Assembly (NCBI GenBank): GCA_902622745.1
Contig: CACNQW010000005.1
Span: forward strand, 1 to 64,000
Source: an uncultured SAR116 cluster alpha proteobacterium
GTDB taxonomy: Bacteria > Pseudomonadota > Alphaproteobacteria > Puniceispirillales > Marisalimonadaceae
Direction of reading: 5' to 3'
Length of the DNA: 64,000 bases
The notes under the pieces were generated by a model. That model searched no databases. It worked only from the letters and a program-made list of their open reading frames with translations, and was not told the DNA's origin. Every line of letters starts with the position of its first letter. Position 1 is the first letter of the stretch. The position numbers and the translations under genes are program-made. Shown here in pieces: positions 53,628 through 61,392 of this stretch.

Positions 53628-54083
53628 ATGAAGCACAGAATTAAAGGAAAAAAACTGAATAGAACTTCTTCTCATAGAAAAGCACTATTAAAAAATATGT
53701 CACAAGCCCTAATCAAGCATGAACAAATCATTACAACTTTGGTCAAGGCAAAAACACTCAAGCCTTACTTTGACAAATTAATTACAATTGGAAAAAAGGG
53801 TAATCTTTCAGCAAGAAGGCAAGCTATAAGCAAAGTTGGAGATCTTAAATTAGTTGAAAAACTATTTAGTACATTAGCAAATAGGTATAAAACCAGAAAT
53901 GGTGGTTATTCACGTGTTTTGAAGGCTGGATTTAGATATGGTGATTCCGCACCTATGGCTGTTATAGAATTAGTAGAAAGAGATGAAGAAGCTAGAGGCA
54001 AAGATAGCGGACCAAATCAAGAACAACAAAAAATAAATGAAAATGTAAATAAAGAGCAAGAGACTGCTAAAGCTACTGGTTAA
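53628..54083 (+). CDS. rplQ: 50S ribosomal protein L17
   Basis: 151 residues. '[42 protein letters not shown]' and '[27 protein letters not shown]' match L17. A charged C-terminal tail of about 25 residues (Gln, Glu, Lys, Asn) follows. Last ribosomal gene of the superoperon; the next gene begins 6 nt downstream. Confidence 0.97.
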   Translation: MKHRIKGKKLNRTSSHRKALLKNMSQALIKHEQIITTLVKAKTLKPYFDKLITIGKKGNLSARRQAISKVGDLKLVEKLFSTLANRYKTRNGGYSRVLKAGFRYGDSAPMAVIELVERDEEARGKDSGPNQEQQKINENVNKEQETAKATG

Positions 54084-54089
54084 ACTTTA

Positions 54090-54968
54090 ATGCTATTTGA
54101 CGGTTTTTTTGGAATTGACTGGTCTGGTGATAAAAGTAAGTACCAAAAAGGTATAAAAGTAGCTTATTTAGACAAAAAAAACACAAATCCTGTAATAATT
54201 GAACCACAAAGTAAAAATAGATATTGGGATAGATCGTCTTTAATTCAATATTTGCAAAATTTAAATTCAAATAAATCTTATTTAATTGGTTTTGATTTTG
54301 CCTTTGCATATCCTTTTGAGGATCACAAAAATTATTTTATAGATTTTGATAAATCACCAAAGTCAGCAAAAAAACTTTGGGATTTTATTGATCTACATAA
54401 TTATGAAAAACCTAATTATTATGGTGGCAATATTTGGGAAAAAAAAACTATATGTGAATATTATAATTCACCAGTAAAAAAAGGTTTAAAGTTTAACTCA
54501 AGAAGACGTATTACAGAGATATACGCAAAAAATATTTGTTCTCCTAGTCCAACATTTAATTGTGTAGGACCTGGAGCAGTTGGAACAGGTAGTCTTGCAG
54601 GAATGAGAGTATTAAAAGTATTAAAAAAAAATTATAATATATGGCCATTTGATAATTTTAAAAATAATAAAAAAAGTGTAATAGTTGAAATTTTCCCAAC
54701 ATTATACTTTAGGAAACATTCAATTAAACCCAAAAAAAATACTGGTTACACTTTAAATCAAATAAATGAAGCTTTAAAAAAATATAATTGTTTACCTGTT
54801 TCTAAAAATTTTAAAATGTTTGGTCCTGATCAAGATGAAGCAGATGCTATTATATCTGTAGCAGCTTTAAAATATTTTTCAAAAAATAAAAAATACTGGA
54901 AAGTTCACAAATCTGCAAAAAAAGAAGGCTGGATTTACGGTGTTAAATTTATTAATGATAAAATGTGA
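54090..54968 (+). CDS. Unknown protein with RNase H-fold-like acidic motifs (DUF429-like)
   Basis: 292 residues; family not firmly recognised. The spacing of acidic motifs, GIDWSG with D10, 'LIGFDFAFAYPF' with D69, 'VIVEIFPTLYF' with E200 and 'GPDQDEADAIISVAAL' with D247/D249/D252, resembles DUF429-type RNase H-fold proteins, suggesting a metal-dependent nuclease or phosphate-handling activity. 'GPGAVGTGSLAGMRVL' around 160-175 is a conserved-looking Gly-rich block. It begins 6 nt after rplQ and its stop overlaps the GTG start of the pseudouridine synthase by 4 nt, placing it in the tail of the ribosomal transcript. Confidence 0.72.
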   Translation: MLFDGFFGIDWSGDKSKYQKGIKVAYLDKKNTNPVIIEPQSKNRYWDRSSLIQYLQNLNSNKSYLIGFDFAFAYPFEDHKNYFIDFDKSPKSAKKLWDFIDLHNYEKPNYYGGNIWEKKTICEYYNSPVKKGLKFNSRRRITEIYAKNICSPSPTFNCVGPGAVGTGSLAGMRVLKVLKKNYNIWPFDNFKNNKKSVIVEIFPTLYFRKHSIKPKKNTGYTLNQINEALKKYNCLPVSKNFKMFGPDQDEADAIISVAALKYFSKNKKYWKVHKSAKKEGWIYGVKFINDKM

Positions 54969-55936
54969 GTAAATTAAAACAATTTATAATTCCTGAAAGT
55001 GAAGATCAATCCCGTTTGGATAGATGTCTAAGAAGAAACTTAGGAGAAATAAATCAATCACTTTTAGAAAAATCGTTACGCAACAAGCATATTTTATTAA
55101 ATGGGAAAAAGGCTAAAGCTTCAGATAAGATAGAAAAAAACCAAATAATTACTTATCAATCAGCACTTTTTTTAAATAGTAAGAGAGTATTTTCTGAAAT
55201 AAGTAAAAATAAAAAGACTTTTTATTTAGATCTCTATAAAAAAACCTTAATTAAGGAGAATAAAAATTGGATTATTTTAAATAAGCCAAATAAAATTGCT
55301 GTTCAAGGAGGTACTGGTCAATATAAAAACATAGATGAACTATTGAGATCAATTTCAGATGATTGTGAATTCAAACTAGTTCATAGATTGGATAAGGATA
55401 CATCAGGAATACTCGTCATTGCTAAAAATTTAAAAACAGCAAAGATTTTTTATGACTTTTTTAAAAACAAAAAAGTTTTAAAACTTTATTTAGCCGTTAT
55501 TTCTCCTCCACCTTCAAAGAAAGAACAATATATCACATCAAATATTGAAAAAAGTAATTTTTCGAATGTAAGAAAAATGACAATATCTGATGTTAAAGGT
55601 AAGTTTGCCAAAACATATATGAAAATATTAGTAAAAAATTCAAGATATGCACTAGTTTTATTGTACCCTATTACTGGAAGAACGCATCAATTAAGGGTTC
55701 ATATGAACTATATAGGATGTTCAATAATTGGAGATAAAAAATATAAATTAAATGAAAAGTTTAGAGATAATGAAAATTTTCTTAAGCTACATTCTTACAT
55801 TATTAAATTTCCTAATGAAGATTTTATAAGAGCACCATTACCTGAACATTTTATTAATTTCATGAAAGAAAATAAATTAGACATTGATTTGAAAAAAATC
55901 ATAAAAAATTTTAAAAAGGAATTTGAATATGAATAA
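54965..55936 (+). CDS. rluC: RluC/RluD-family 23S rRNA pseudouridine synthase
   Basis: 323 residues starting at GTG 54965, overlapping the previous stop. An N-terminal S4-like domain ('SRLDRCLRRNLGEINQSLLEKSLRNKHILLNGKKA', about 16-50) precedes the synthase domain with the catalytic D143 in 'LVHRLDKDTSGILVIAKN' and 'PITGRTHQLRVHMNYIG'. Isomerises uridines in 23S rRNA. RluC is preferred over RluD from the sequence style only; not certain. Confidence 0.88.
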   Translation: MSKLKQFIIPESEDQSRLDRCLRRNLGEINQSLLEKSLRNKHILLNGKKAKASDKIEKNQIITYQSALFLNSKRVFSEISKNKKTFYLDLYKKTLIKENKNWIILNKPNKIAVQGGTGQYKNIDELLRSISDDCEFKLVHRLDKDTSGILVIAKNLKTAKIFYDFFKNKKVLKLYLAVISPPPSKKEQYITSNIEKSNFSNVRKMTISDVKGKFAKTYMKILVKNSRYALVLLYPITGRTHQLRVHMNYIGCSIIGDKKYKLNEKFRDNENFLKLHSYIIKFPNEDFIRAPLPEHFINFMKENKLDIDLKKIIKNFKKEFEYE

Positions 55937-56591
55937 AAAATTAATCTTATTTGATTATGATGGCACTATTGTTGACTCTGCAAAAATGATTGTAAAAGGA
56001 GCAATTGAAGCATTTAGAATGTGTGGATTGCCTGATCCAGATTCTAAAAAAGTTAGAGAAAATATTGGCAAACCACTTGCCATTGCTCTTGATGCTTACG
56101 CGCCAAAAGGTTACAAAGTAAATCCAGAAATGATATCTAATGCATATAGAAAATGGTATGCGGAGCAAGGAAGATTAGGTTTACAAGATGAACCTTTATT
56201 TCCTGGAATGCTTAAACTTATATATGATTTAAAAAATAATAAAAAATTTCTTATTGGTATTGCTACCAATAAATCCCGTATTGCTCTTAATAATGGGTTA
56301 AAAAAACACGACTTAAACAATATCTTTGATATCACATTAACAATGGATGAAGCAAAGGCAAAACCTGATCCGGATATGGCTATACAAGCAATGTCGAAGT
56401 TAAATATAAAAAAAAAATCAACAATTATTGTTGGAGATACAGTTAATGATATAGGCTTAGGTGTAAATGCTGGAATTAACTCAATTGGTGTAGGTTGGGG
56501 TTATAATAGCATTGAAATGTTAAGAAATGAAGGTGCTAACTTTATTATAAAAGATACTGAAGAGTTATTTGATACAATTATTGATATATGA
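55929..56591 (+). CDS. HAD-superfamily phosphatase (phosphoglycolate phosphatase-like)
   Basis: 220 residues from ATG 55929, with AAGGA 8 nt upstream; an in-frame TTG two codons earlier is less likely. HAD motifs: DYDGT (nucleophile D9, acid D11), 'GIATNKS' motif II, 'AKPDPDMAI' motif III Lys and 'IIVGDTVNDIGLGVNAG' motif IV acidic pair. A helical cap follows motif I (Gph/PGMB type). Next to the RluC-type gene as in many alphaproteobacteria; overlaps it by 8 nt. Confidence 0.87.
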   Translation: MNKKLILFDYDGTIVDSAKMIVKGAIEAFRMCGLPDPDSKKVRENIGKPLAIALDAYAPKGYKVNPEMISNAYRKWYAEQGRLGLQDEPLFPGMLKLIYDLKNNKKFLIGIATNKSRIALNNGLKKHDLNNIFDITLTMDEAKAKPDPDMAIQAMSKLNIKKKSTIIVGDTVNDIGLGVNAGINSIGVGWGYNSIEMLRNEGANFIIKDTEELFDTIIDI

Positions 56592-56594
56592 AAT

Positions 56595-57284
56595 ATGTGT
56601 TTAAAACCTAAATTAAAGAATTCAGATGGTTTTTTTAATTTATTTATTAATAATAAAGAAATTAAAACACCAGAAAAAGCATCATTTAATTTTAAAAATA
56701 ATGTTTATCCTGATTTAATTTTAAAAGAAATAAAAAAATTTAAATTAAAAAATTTAAACCAATCTATCTACTATAATATTTTCTCTCTAGCTAAAGATAA
56801 AATTCTAGTGGATAAACAAAAGTATATTGAGGAAGTTTTGAAGTATATTTATACAGATTTAATTTGTTATTGGGAAAATAAACCAGATGATCTATATGCC
56901 TTACAATTAAATAATTGGAATTTACAATTAAAAAAATTAAAAAAAGAAGAATTAAACTTTGATTACACTTTTAATATTATTCCAATTAAACAAAACAAAT
57001 CTTCAATACAGTTATTAAAAAATAAGTTAATTCAATTAGATGACGTAATTTTGTCCTGTTTGCTGATTGTTACAAAAACTACAAGTTCATTGCTTTTAAG
57101 TTATCTTTTTATAACTAATAGAATTAAGCCAACAGATTTATATAAAAATACTTACTTGCATGAAATATGGCAATCTAAAAAGTGGGGTATTGTTGAAGAA
57201 GAAAAAGAAAAAAGAGAAAGTGATTTATTAATATTTAAAAAAATTTATAAGTTAATAAAAATTAATTATGAACAACAAAACTGA
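56595..57284 (+). CDS. ATP12-family F1-ATPase assembly chaperone
   Basis: 229 residues. 'TDLICYWENKPDDLYALQLNNWNLQLKKL' mid-protein and the C-terminal 'LHEIWQSKKWGIVEEEKEKRESDLLIFKKIYKLI' are the ATP12 signature (WG-x2-x-E-x3-R). In mitochondria Atp12 protects the alpha subunit of F1 during assembly; alphaproteobacterial members are presumed to act likewise in the cytoplasm. The neighbouring small gene begins inside its 3' end (17-nt overlap). Confidence 0.85.
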   Translation: MCLKPKLKNSDGFFNLFINNKEIKTPEKASFNFKNNVYPDLILKEIKKFKLKNLNQSIYYNIFSLAKDKILVDKQKYIEEVLKYIYTDLICYWENKPDDLYALQLNNWNLQLKKLKKEELNFDYTFNIIPIKQNKSSIQLLKNKLIQLDDVILSCLLIVTKTTSSLLLSYLFITNRIKPTDLYKNTYLHEIWQSKKWGIVEEEKEKRESDLLIFKKIYKLIKINYEQQN

Positions 57285-57657
57285 CAATTTTGAAATTGAG
57301 ATAATTTTAAGTTATTTAAATTCAAATTCAAAAAAAATATTTAATGAAATTATATTAGCAAAAAAAAATAATATGTGGGCAACTGTTATAGTATTTTCGT
57401 TAGCAATTTTAGATAATATATTTCATCAAAATGATACAAATTATTTAGTTGAGGGTTTAGAACTTAATAAAATAAAATATTCAAAGGATATATCTTGGTT
57501 AAGAAAAAAAAGAAATGAAATTCTACATTATGAAAATAACGAGAATAATGAACCTATCGGATTTTTTAATGATGAAGATTTAAAAATAGCTTCATTTAAG
57601 GCTTATAAAATTTTATGTAAAAATTTAATCAAACTTCATAAAAGTAGAAAGATTTAA
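57268..57657 (+). CDS. Small protein with HEPN-like R-x4-H motif
   Basis: 129 residues; not assignable to a named gene. It is largely helical. 'DISWLRKKRNEILHYEN' at about 70-88 contains R-N-E-I-L-H, the R-x4-6-H motif of HEPN RNases and related helical-bundle proteins. Similar proteins with a DWLRxRRNxLVH motif are, from memory, found beside ATP12 in other alphaproteobacteria. It overlaps the ATP12 gene by 17 nt and the convergent lipB by 4 nt. Confidence 0.65.
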   Translation: MNNKTDNFEIEIILSYLNSNSKKIFNEIILAKKNNMWATVIVFSLAILDNIFHQNDTNYLVEGLELNKIKYSKDISWLRKKRNEILHYENNENNEPIGFFNDEDLKIASFKAYKILCKNLIKLHKSRKI

Positions 57658-58286
57658 AAGAATAAAGAAAAATTTTCTTTTAACTTTTTATCAAACTGAT
57701 CTAATGTGATATTTTTACCTTCTTTTTCTAAACTTGTTACAAAACCATTTTGAACTCCACATGGAATGATTTCATCAAAGGACTTTAGATTTGGATTTAC
57801 ATTTATTGAAATACCATGCCAAGTTATCCAATGTGATATACGTACACCTATTGAAGCTATTTTAAAAAAAGTATTATTTTTTTTTATCCATACTCCTGGA
57901 TTTCCTTTTTGTACAATAGCATTTATATTAAAACAATTTAAAGTTAATATAATCCATTCTTCTAAATTGTTAATATACTTTTTTATATCTCTTTCCCTTT
58001 GCTTAAGGTCTAGCATAATGTACACTACTCTTTGCCCAGGACCATGCCAAGTCCATTGCCCACCTCTTCCAACATATCGAATTAATTTTTTATTTTTAAT
58101 ATTTTGATCTATTTCTTTTGCAGATGTCCCTGCAGTAAAGACAGAATTATGTTCTAAAAACCATAACAATTCATTTGCGTTATTTTTTTTCATTTTATTT
58201 ACATGGTTTTTCATGAATTCAATTGCTGAGTCATATTCAACTAGATCTTTTGAAAGTTTAAATTCTATAATATTACTAATCTGCAT
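57654..58286 (-). CDS. lipB: Lipoyl(octanoyl) transferase
   Basis: 210 residues. 'YVGRGGQWTWHGPGQRVVYIMLDL' near 71-93 is the family motif (most members have RGGQVTYHGPGQ, so W77 and W80 are slightly unusual), and catalytic residues are K142 ('FKIASIGVRISHWITWHG') and C176 ('DEIIPCGV'). Transfers octanoyl from ACP to lipoyl domains of 2-oxoacid dehydrogenases and the glycine cleavage system. Divergent from tRNA-Leu. Confidence 0.93.
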   Translation of the reverse strand: MQISNIIEFKLSKDLVEYDSAIEFMKNHVNKMKKNNANELLWFLEHNSVFTAGTSAKEIDQNIKNKKLIRYVGRGGQWTWHGPGQRVVYIMLDLKQRERDIKKYINNLEEWIILTLNCFNINAIVQKGNPGVWIKKNNTFFKIASIGVRISHWITWHGISINVNPNLKSFDEIIPCGVQNGFVTSLEKEGKNITLDQFDKKLKENFSLFF

Positions 58287-58338
58287 AGTGATGTTATATG
58301 TTGATTTTTAAATTTTACAACATAAGATACAAATTAAT

Positions 58339-58425
58339 GCGGTTGTGGCGGAACTGGTAGACGCGCAGCGTTGAGGTCGCTGTGGATTAAAATCCGTGGA
58401 AGTTCGAGTCTTCTCAGCCGCACCA
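58339..58425 (+). tRNA. tRNA-Leu (anticodon GAG)
   Basis: An 87-nt class II tRNA with encoded CCA. Acceptor GCGGTTG/CAGCCGC, anticodon stem-loop CAGCGTTGAGGTCGCTG reading GAG, long variable arm around TGGATTAAAATCCG, and T-arm near AGTTCGAGTCTT. Its 3' end is partly repeated at 60710-60736. Confidence 0.96.
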
Positions 58426-58441
58426 TCACCTAAATCTAAGC
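58415..58441 (+). repeat. tRNA-Leu 3'-end repeat, left copy (attL-like)
   Basis: The last 11 nt of tRNA-Leu (through CCA) plus 16 downstream bases match 60710-60736 in the same orientation at 21 of 27 positions. Five of the six mismatches are transitions. This pattern is expected of an old site-specific integration that used the tRNA 3' end, but no integrase is present, so the assignment is tentative. Confidence 0.5.
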
Positions 58442-58564
58442 AATTGATATGTAAGTATATTGTGTACAAGAGATGATTGGCACGAAAGATTATATGAAAG
58501 ATTTCATGTCTATAATTTAGTTCTTTATGCTTAGACTATTTTCAAACCTCCAAAGCTAATGAAG

Positions 58565-58593
58565 AAGTTAACATTCTTTAATAGGGTTAACTT
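58565..58593. promoter_or_regulatory. 8-bp inverted repeat upstream of secreted hydrolase
   Basis: AAGTTAAC (58565-58572) and GTTAACTT (58586-58593), separated by 13 nt, lie 30 bp before the ATG of the secreted hydrolase. Could be an operator or a weak hairpin. It shares the AAGTT and GTTAAC cores with the palindrome at 60782-60797. Confidence 0.4.
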
Positions 58594-58622
58594 TTACACA
58601 AAATTATTTTACAGTATTAAAT

Positions 58623-59684
58623 ATGTTTAATTTAAAAATGATAATAATATTTATTTTTTGTATTGTTTTTATGAAACATGGATACGCAGGCAAAATTAAA
58701 AATTGTAGTACTTGTAATAAAACTGAAGATAGTGGTTTGAGTAAAAAAGTTTTAAACCTTAATGGTAGGCAACTTTGTAAGCTTTACACTAATTCAAAAG
58801 AACAAAATTATAAATTATTGCTTAAGAAAGAATTGAATAAAAGGCTTATTAGTGATTGTGTTAACACTAACTGGGGTGGAAAAATTAAAACTGGTATTTT
58901 ATCAAAAGAGGACTCGGTTATTTATGGTATTGAAAAAGTGTTTAAGGAACCAAATGCTATTATGAGTGAATTTTCAGACCCTACAGATATAGAAGCTGTA
59001 GAACGTGAAAGGAAAGGGCCTGGTTGGAGATATGCAGCATCAACTGTTTCAGGATCTAATAAGATAATTATTTATAATCATGGTCATGGAGGAAGAAGCA
59101 AACATTATAGTAAGTATGGCTATGGTATTAAACACCCTAGAGGTCGCAAAAAAGGACTAAAAGAAAAATGTAATTGGTATAGTGAGAAAGGTATTAATTG
59201 CTATGCTGTTTTGAGGAAAACACCATCACAAAAATCAGATAGAAGAGCAAATTATGGTAGGTCAGTTGAAGCTGCTGAAGTTTTTTATCATATGACGAAA
59301 CATATTTATAAGTTACATGGAGAAAATGTTAAAATTTGTTACGTAGGACATTCTGAGGGTGGAGCATCGGTATATTATTCATCAATTTTTCTAAAAGGGC
59401 ATCATGTGTCAATCTCACCAGGAATCATTCATACACCCTATACGTGGAAAGGAACATTCTTCCAAGAACAAATTAATGACGTCAAGCTTGCTAGAAATCT
59501 TACAGTTTTTATTGGCGATAAAGAACCAAGGAGAAATTCAGGCTATCAGGATTTAATAGATGGTTTAAAAGAACATAATCACATTAATGTAATATTAATG
59601 CCTGGTTTTGGTCATGGAAAGATGTCTGATAATAGGTTTTTAGATGACACAGGACCAGTAGTAATTAAGGGATGTAATTTTTAA
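58623..59684 (+). CDS. Secreted serine hydrolase, alpha/beta fold
   Basis: 353 residues with a signal peptide (about 1-22, ending GYAG), so probably periplasmic or extracellular. 'KIIIYNHGHGGRSKHYSKYG' (about 148-168) provides an oxyanion-hole-like His-Gly-x-Gly block. 'VKICYVGHSEGGASVYYSS' contains the GHSEGG nucleophile elbow, and 'IVLMPGFGHGKMSDN'-like 'NVILMPGFGHGKMSDN' near the end holds the likely catalytic His. Two CxxC-like Cys pairs in the N-terminal 100 residues (CSTC and others) may form disulfides. Family not recognised beyond the fold; it lies inside the tRNA-flanked segment. Confidence 0.75.
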   Translation: MFNLKMIIIFIFCIVFMKHGYAGKIKNCSTCNKTEDSGLSKKVLNLNGRQLCKLYTNSKEQNYKLLLKKELNKRLISDCVNTNWGGKIKTGILSKEDSVIYGIEKVFKEPNAIMSEFSDPTDIEAVERERKGPGWRYAASTVSGSNKIIIYNHGHGGRSKHYSKYGYGIKHPRGRKKGLKEKCNWYSEKGINCYAVLRKTPSQKSDRRANYGRSVEAAEVFYHMTKHIYKLHGENVKICYVGHSEGGASVYYSSIFLKGHHVSISPGIIHTPYTWKGTFFQEQINDVKLARNLTVFIGDKEPRRNSGYQDLIDGLKEHNHINVILMPGFGHGKMSDNRFLDDTGPVVIKGCNF

Positions 59685-60111
59685 TATGGTTATCATCTGT
59701 ATAACACTATCCATGTATCACACCAAATATATTTAACTGTTATACCCCGTATGGCTCACTTGGTGGGTGGGTAAGTGAGGACACTTTTAGTGTTACATAT
59801 AAGTGTATTAATAGATAAGTATATTATACAGAAGTGAGCACATACCCCTATACTCACCACACTTTTAACTGTGAAAGAAACTGTGAAACATTTTGTGCCT
59901 ATTATTTTCTTCTTTATGTTAAGATCATTTAGGTGTGTCTAGTATACGTGAATGTTCATTATTGTTTTTTTCATTAATTTAATATTTACTAAAATATTAT
60001 ATTATTGAACTTAATTTATTCAAATTTCTATTTTTTAAATTATTCCTCAAAAACAATATTAATATATATAAATTTTGTGTTAAAATGATATCAATAAAAA
60101 ATGGATTATTT
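59685..60111 (+). other. Gene-poor 427-bp gap with several hairpins
   Basis: No convincing coding frame. Structured elements: CTCACTT (59755-59761) and AAGTGAG (59773-59779) form a 7-bp stem with a G-rich loop GGTGGGTGGGT, and ACACTTTTAGTGT (59781-59793) and GTGAG/CTCAC (59834-59838/59853-59857) form further stems. AAGTGAG recurs at 59832. G-runs are unusual in this AT-rich genome. The 3' 110 bp are plain AT-rich promoter-like sequence with TAAAAT at 60081-60086 as a possible -10 for the next gene. Confidence 0.5.
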
Positions 60112-60450
60112 ATGACTACATCAAAACTTATAAATTATACAACAAGAGAGTTTGTTTCTGAAAATGAATTAGAATTATATGCGGCTAAACAAGATGATAT
60201 ATTCACTCCTCAAGTAGTTGAGGAGTTTAAAAAAGCAGGCATGTTAAGAAGAGTTTTAACAAGAATTTGGAATAAAGATGGCGTAGCAAGAGTTGGGATA
60301 TTATTTGAATACAGAGATGAAAAAGCTTTTGTAGCTTGTCAAACATTATTAGACAAATATCATGCACCAAAAGTTAAAACTTTTGTTAATAAAGTTGTAG
60401 GTAGTAGAGGTATTGTACTTCATGAGTTTACGGCAGATGATTTTAAATAA
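60112..60450 (+). CDS. Small conserved-looking protein, paralogue of 62227-62571
   Basis: 112 residues from ATG 60112; an in-frame ATG at 60085 overlaps a likely -10 box and is less favoured. No named family recognised. 'IWNKDGVARVGILFEYRDEKAFVACQTLLDKYHAPKVKTFVNKVVGSRGIV' aligns with the protein at 62227, sharing WNKD, FEY, EKA, ACQ and RGI. Soluble, mixed alpha/beta, reminiscent of small ferredoxin-like (dimeric alpha-beta barrel) proteins, but that is a guess. It is isolated by 300-400 bp gaps on both sides. Confidence 0.7.
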   Translation: MTTSKLINYTTREFVSENELELYAAKQDDIFTPQVVEEFKKAGMLRRVLTRIWNKDGVARVGILFEYRDEKAFVACQTLLDKYHAPKVKTFVNKVVGSRGIVLHEFTADDFK

Positions 60451-60709
60451 TAATTAATTAAAGTAGTTTATTCGCATTTACAACGATCTTTTACAAAATC
60501 CAACTATTCACATCTATGCTGCCTCCTGTGGCACAAGTTGTGGAGCAATTAAGTGAGAACACATTTTTTAATCATACTTGTTGCCTACTTTAATATATAT
60601 TAACAAAATGTGCTTTGCTCCTCGTTGGCACAATAACAGTAATACATAAATTAAAATAGTGCTTTTGCATAGTAGTGAGCGATGTATTATAGATGAATAT
60701 AATTTTTCA
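60451..60709 (+). other. Gap with long imperfect inverted repeat
   Basis: No coding frame seen. GGAGCAA (60542-60548) pairs with TTGCTCC (60615-60621), and CACATTTT (60560-60567) with AAAATGTG (60605-60612), giving one large interrupted stem over about 80 nt with outer TGTG/CACA (60527-60530/60629-60632). The block AAGTGAGAACACATTTTT resembles AAGTGAGGACACTTTT at 59773 in the preceding gap. Could be a structured RNA, a mobile-element remnant or both. Confidence 0.4.
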
Positions 60710-60736
60710 CAGCTGCATTATCACTTAGATCTAATC
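60710..60736 (+). repeat. tRNA-Leu 3'-end repeat, right copy (attR-like)
   Basis: Decayed direct repeat of 58415-58441 (21/27 identical). The acceptor end CAGCCGCACCA is seen here as CAGCTGCATTA, so it cannot serve as a tRNA end. It marks the probable right boundary of a 2.3-kb insertion. Confidence 0.5.
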
Positions 60737-60781
60737 CATTACTATATGTTTATTAAACTAAAAACTTTATTTGAATTATTA

Positions 60782-60797
60782 AAGTTGTTAACAACTT
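60782..60797. promoter_or_regulatory. Perfect 16-bp palindrome upstream of TPR gene
   Basis: AAGTTGTTAACAACTT is a perfect 16-bp palindrome 26 bp before the start of the TPR protein gene, the size and position of a repressor operator. Its TTGTTAA core is shared with the inverted repeat at 17369-17380. Confidence 0.5.
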
Positions 60798-60822
60798 AAA
60801 ATGATTTATTTAATATATAAAT

Positions 60823-61389
60823 ATGAAAAAAATAAAACTCATACTTATAATATCATTTTTAAGTTTAATAAGTTCAAATTCAATTTGTGATGAATTAAAT
60901 AATTTATTTTTTAAACTTAAAAATGCAGAAAATTTTTCTAAGGCTACAAGTATTGAAAAAAAAATATGGAATATTTGGATAACTAATGGTTCAAACCAAA
61001 AAAACAATTCGGAAATGAGTAAAGGGTTAATATTGTTTAATAATGGTAATCTAAAAAAAGCCCTCAAAGTATTTTTAAATCTTTGTGAGGTTGAACCAGA
61101 ATGGGCTGAACCTTTTAATAAAGTAGCTACAATTAAATTTTTACAAAAAGATTATATAACATCTATAAAATATATTGAATTAACATTAGAAAAAGAAAGG
61201 AGACATTTTGGTGCTATTTCAGGCTTGGCTCAGATTAATTTACGTTTAGGAAGATTTGAAAATGCACTTAATAATATTAATCAGGTTCTAAAGATACATC
61301 CTTTTATAAGCATTAAAAAAATAAAACCATTTTTATTAAAAAAACTTAAAAAGAAGGAAATTAAATTTCATATTAATTTTATGAACTAA
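60823..61389 (+). CDS. Periplasmic TPR-repeat protein
   Basis: 188 residues with a signal peptide (about 1-20, SNSICDE). 'DELNNLFFKLKNAENFSKATSIEKKIWNIWITNGS' and 'EPEWAEPFNKVATIKFLQKDYITSIKYIELTLEKERRHFGAISGLAQINLRLGRFENALNNINQVLKIHP' form about three tetratricopeptide repeats. This layout recurs in alphaproteobacterial envelope TPR proteins of unknown role; it probably mediates protein-protein contacts in the periplasm. Downstream TauE-type gene starts 4 nt later. Confidence 0.85.
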   Translation: MKKIKLILIISFLSLISSNSICDELNNLFFKLKNAENFSKATSIEKKIWNIWITNGSNQKNNSEMSKGLILFNNGNLKKALKVFLNLCEVEPEWAEPFNKVATIKFLQKDYITSIKYIELTLEKERRHFGAISGLAQINLRLGRFENALNNINQVLKIHPFISIKKIKPFLLKKLKKKEIKFHINFMN

Positions 61390-61392
61390 AAA

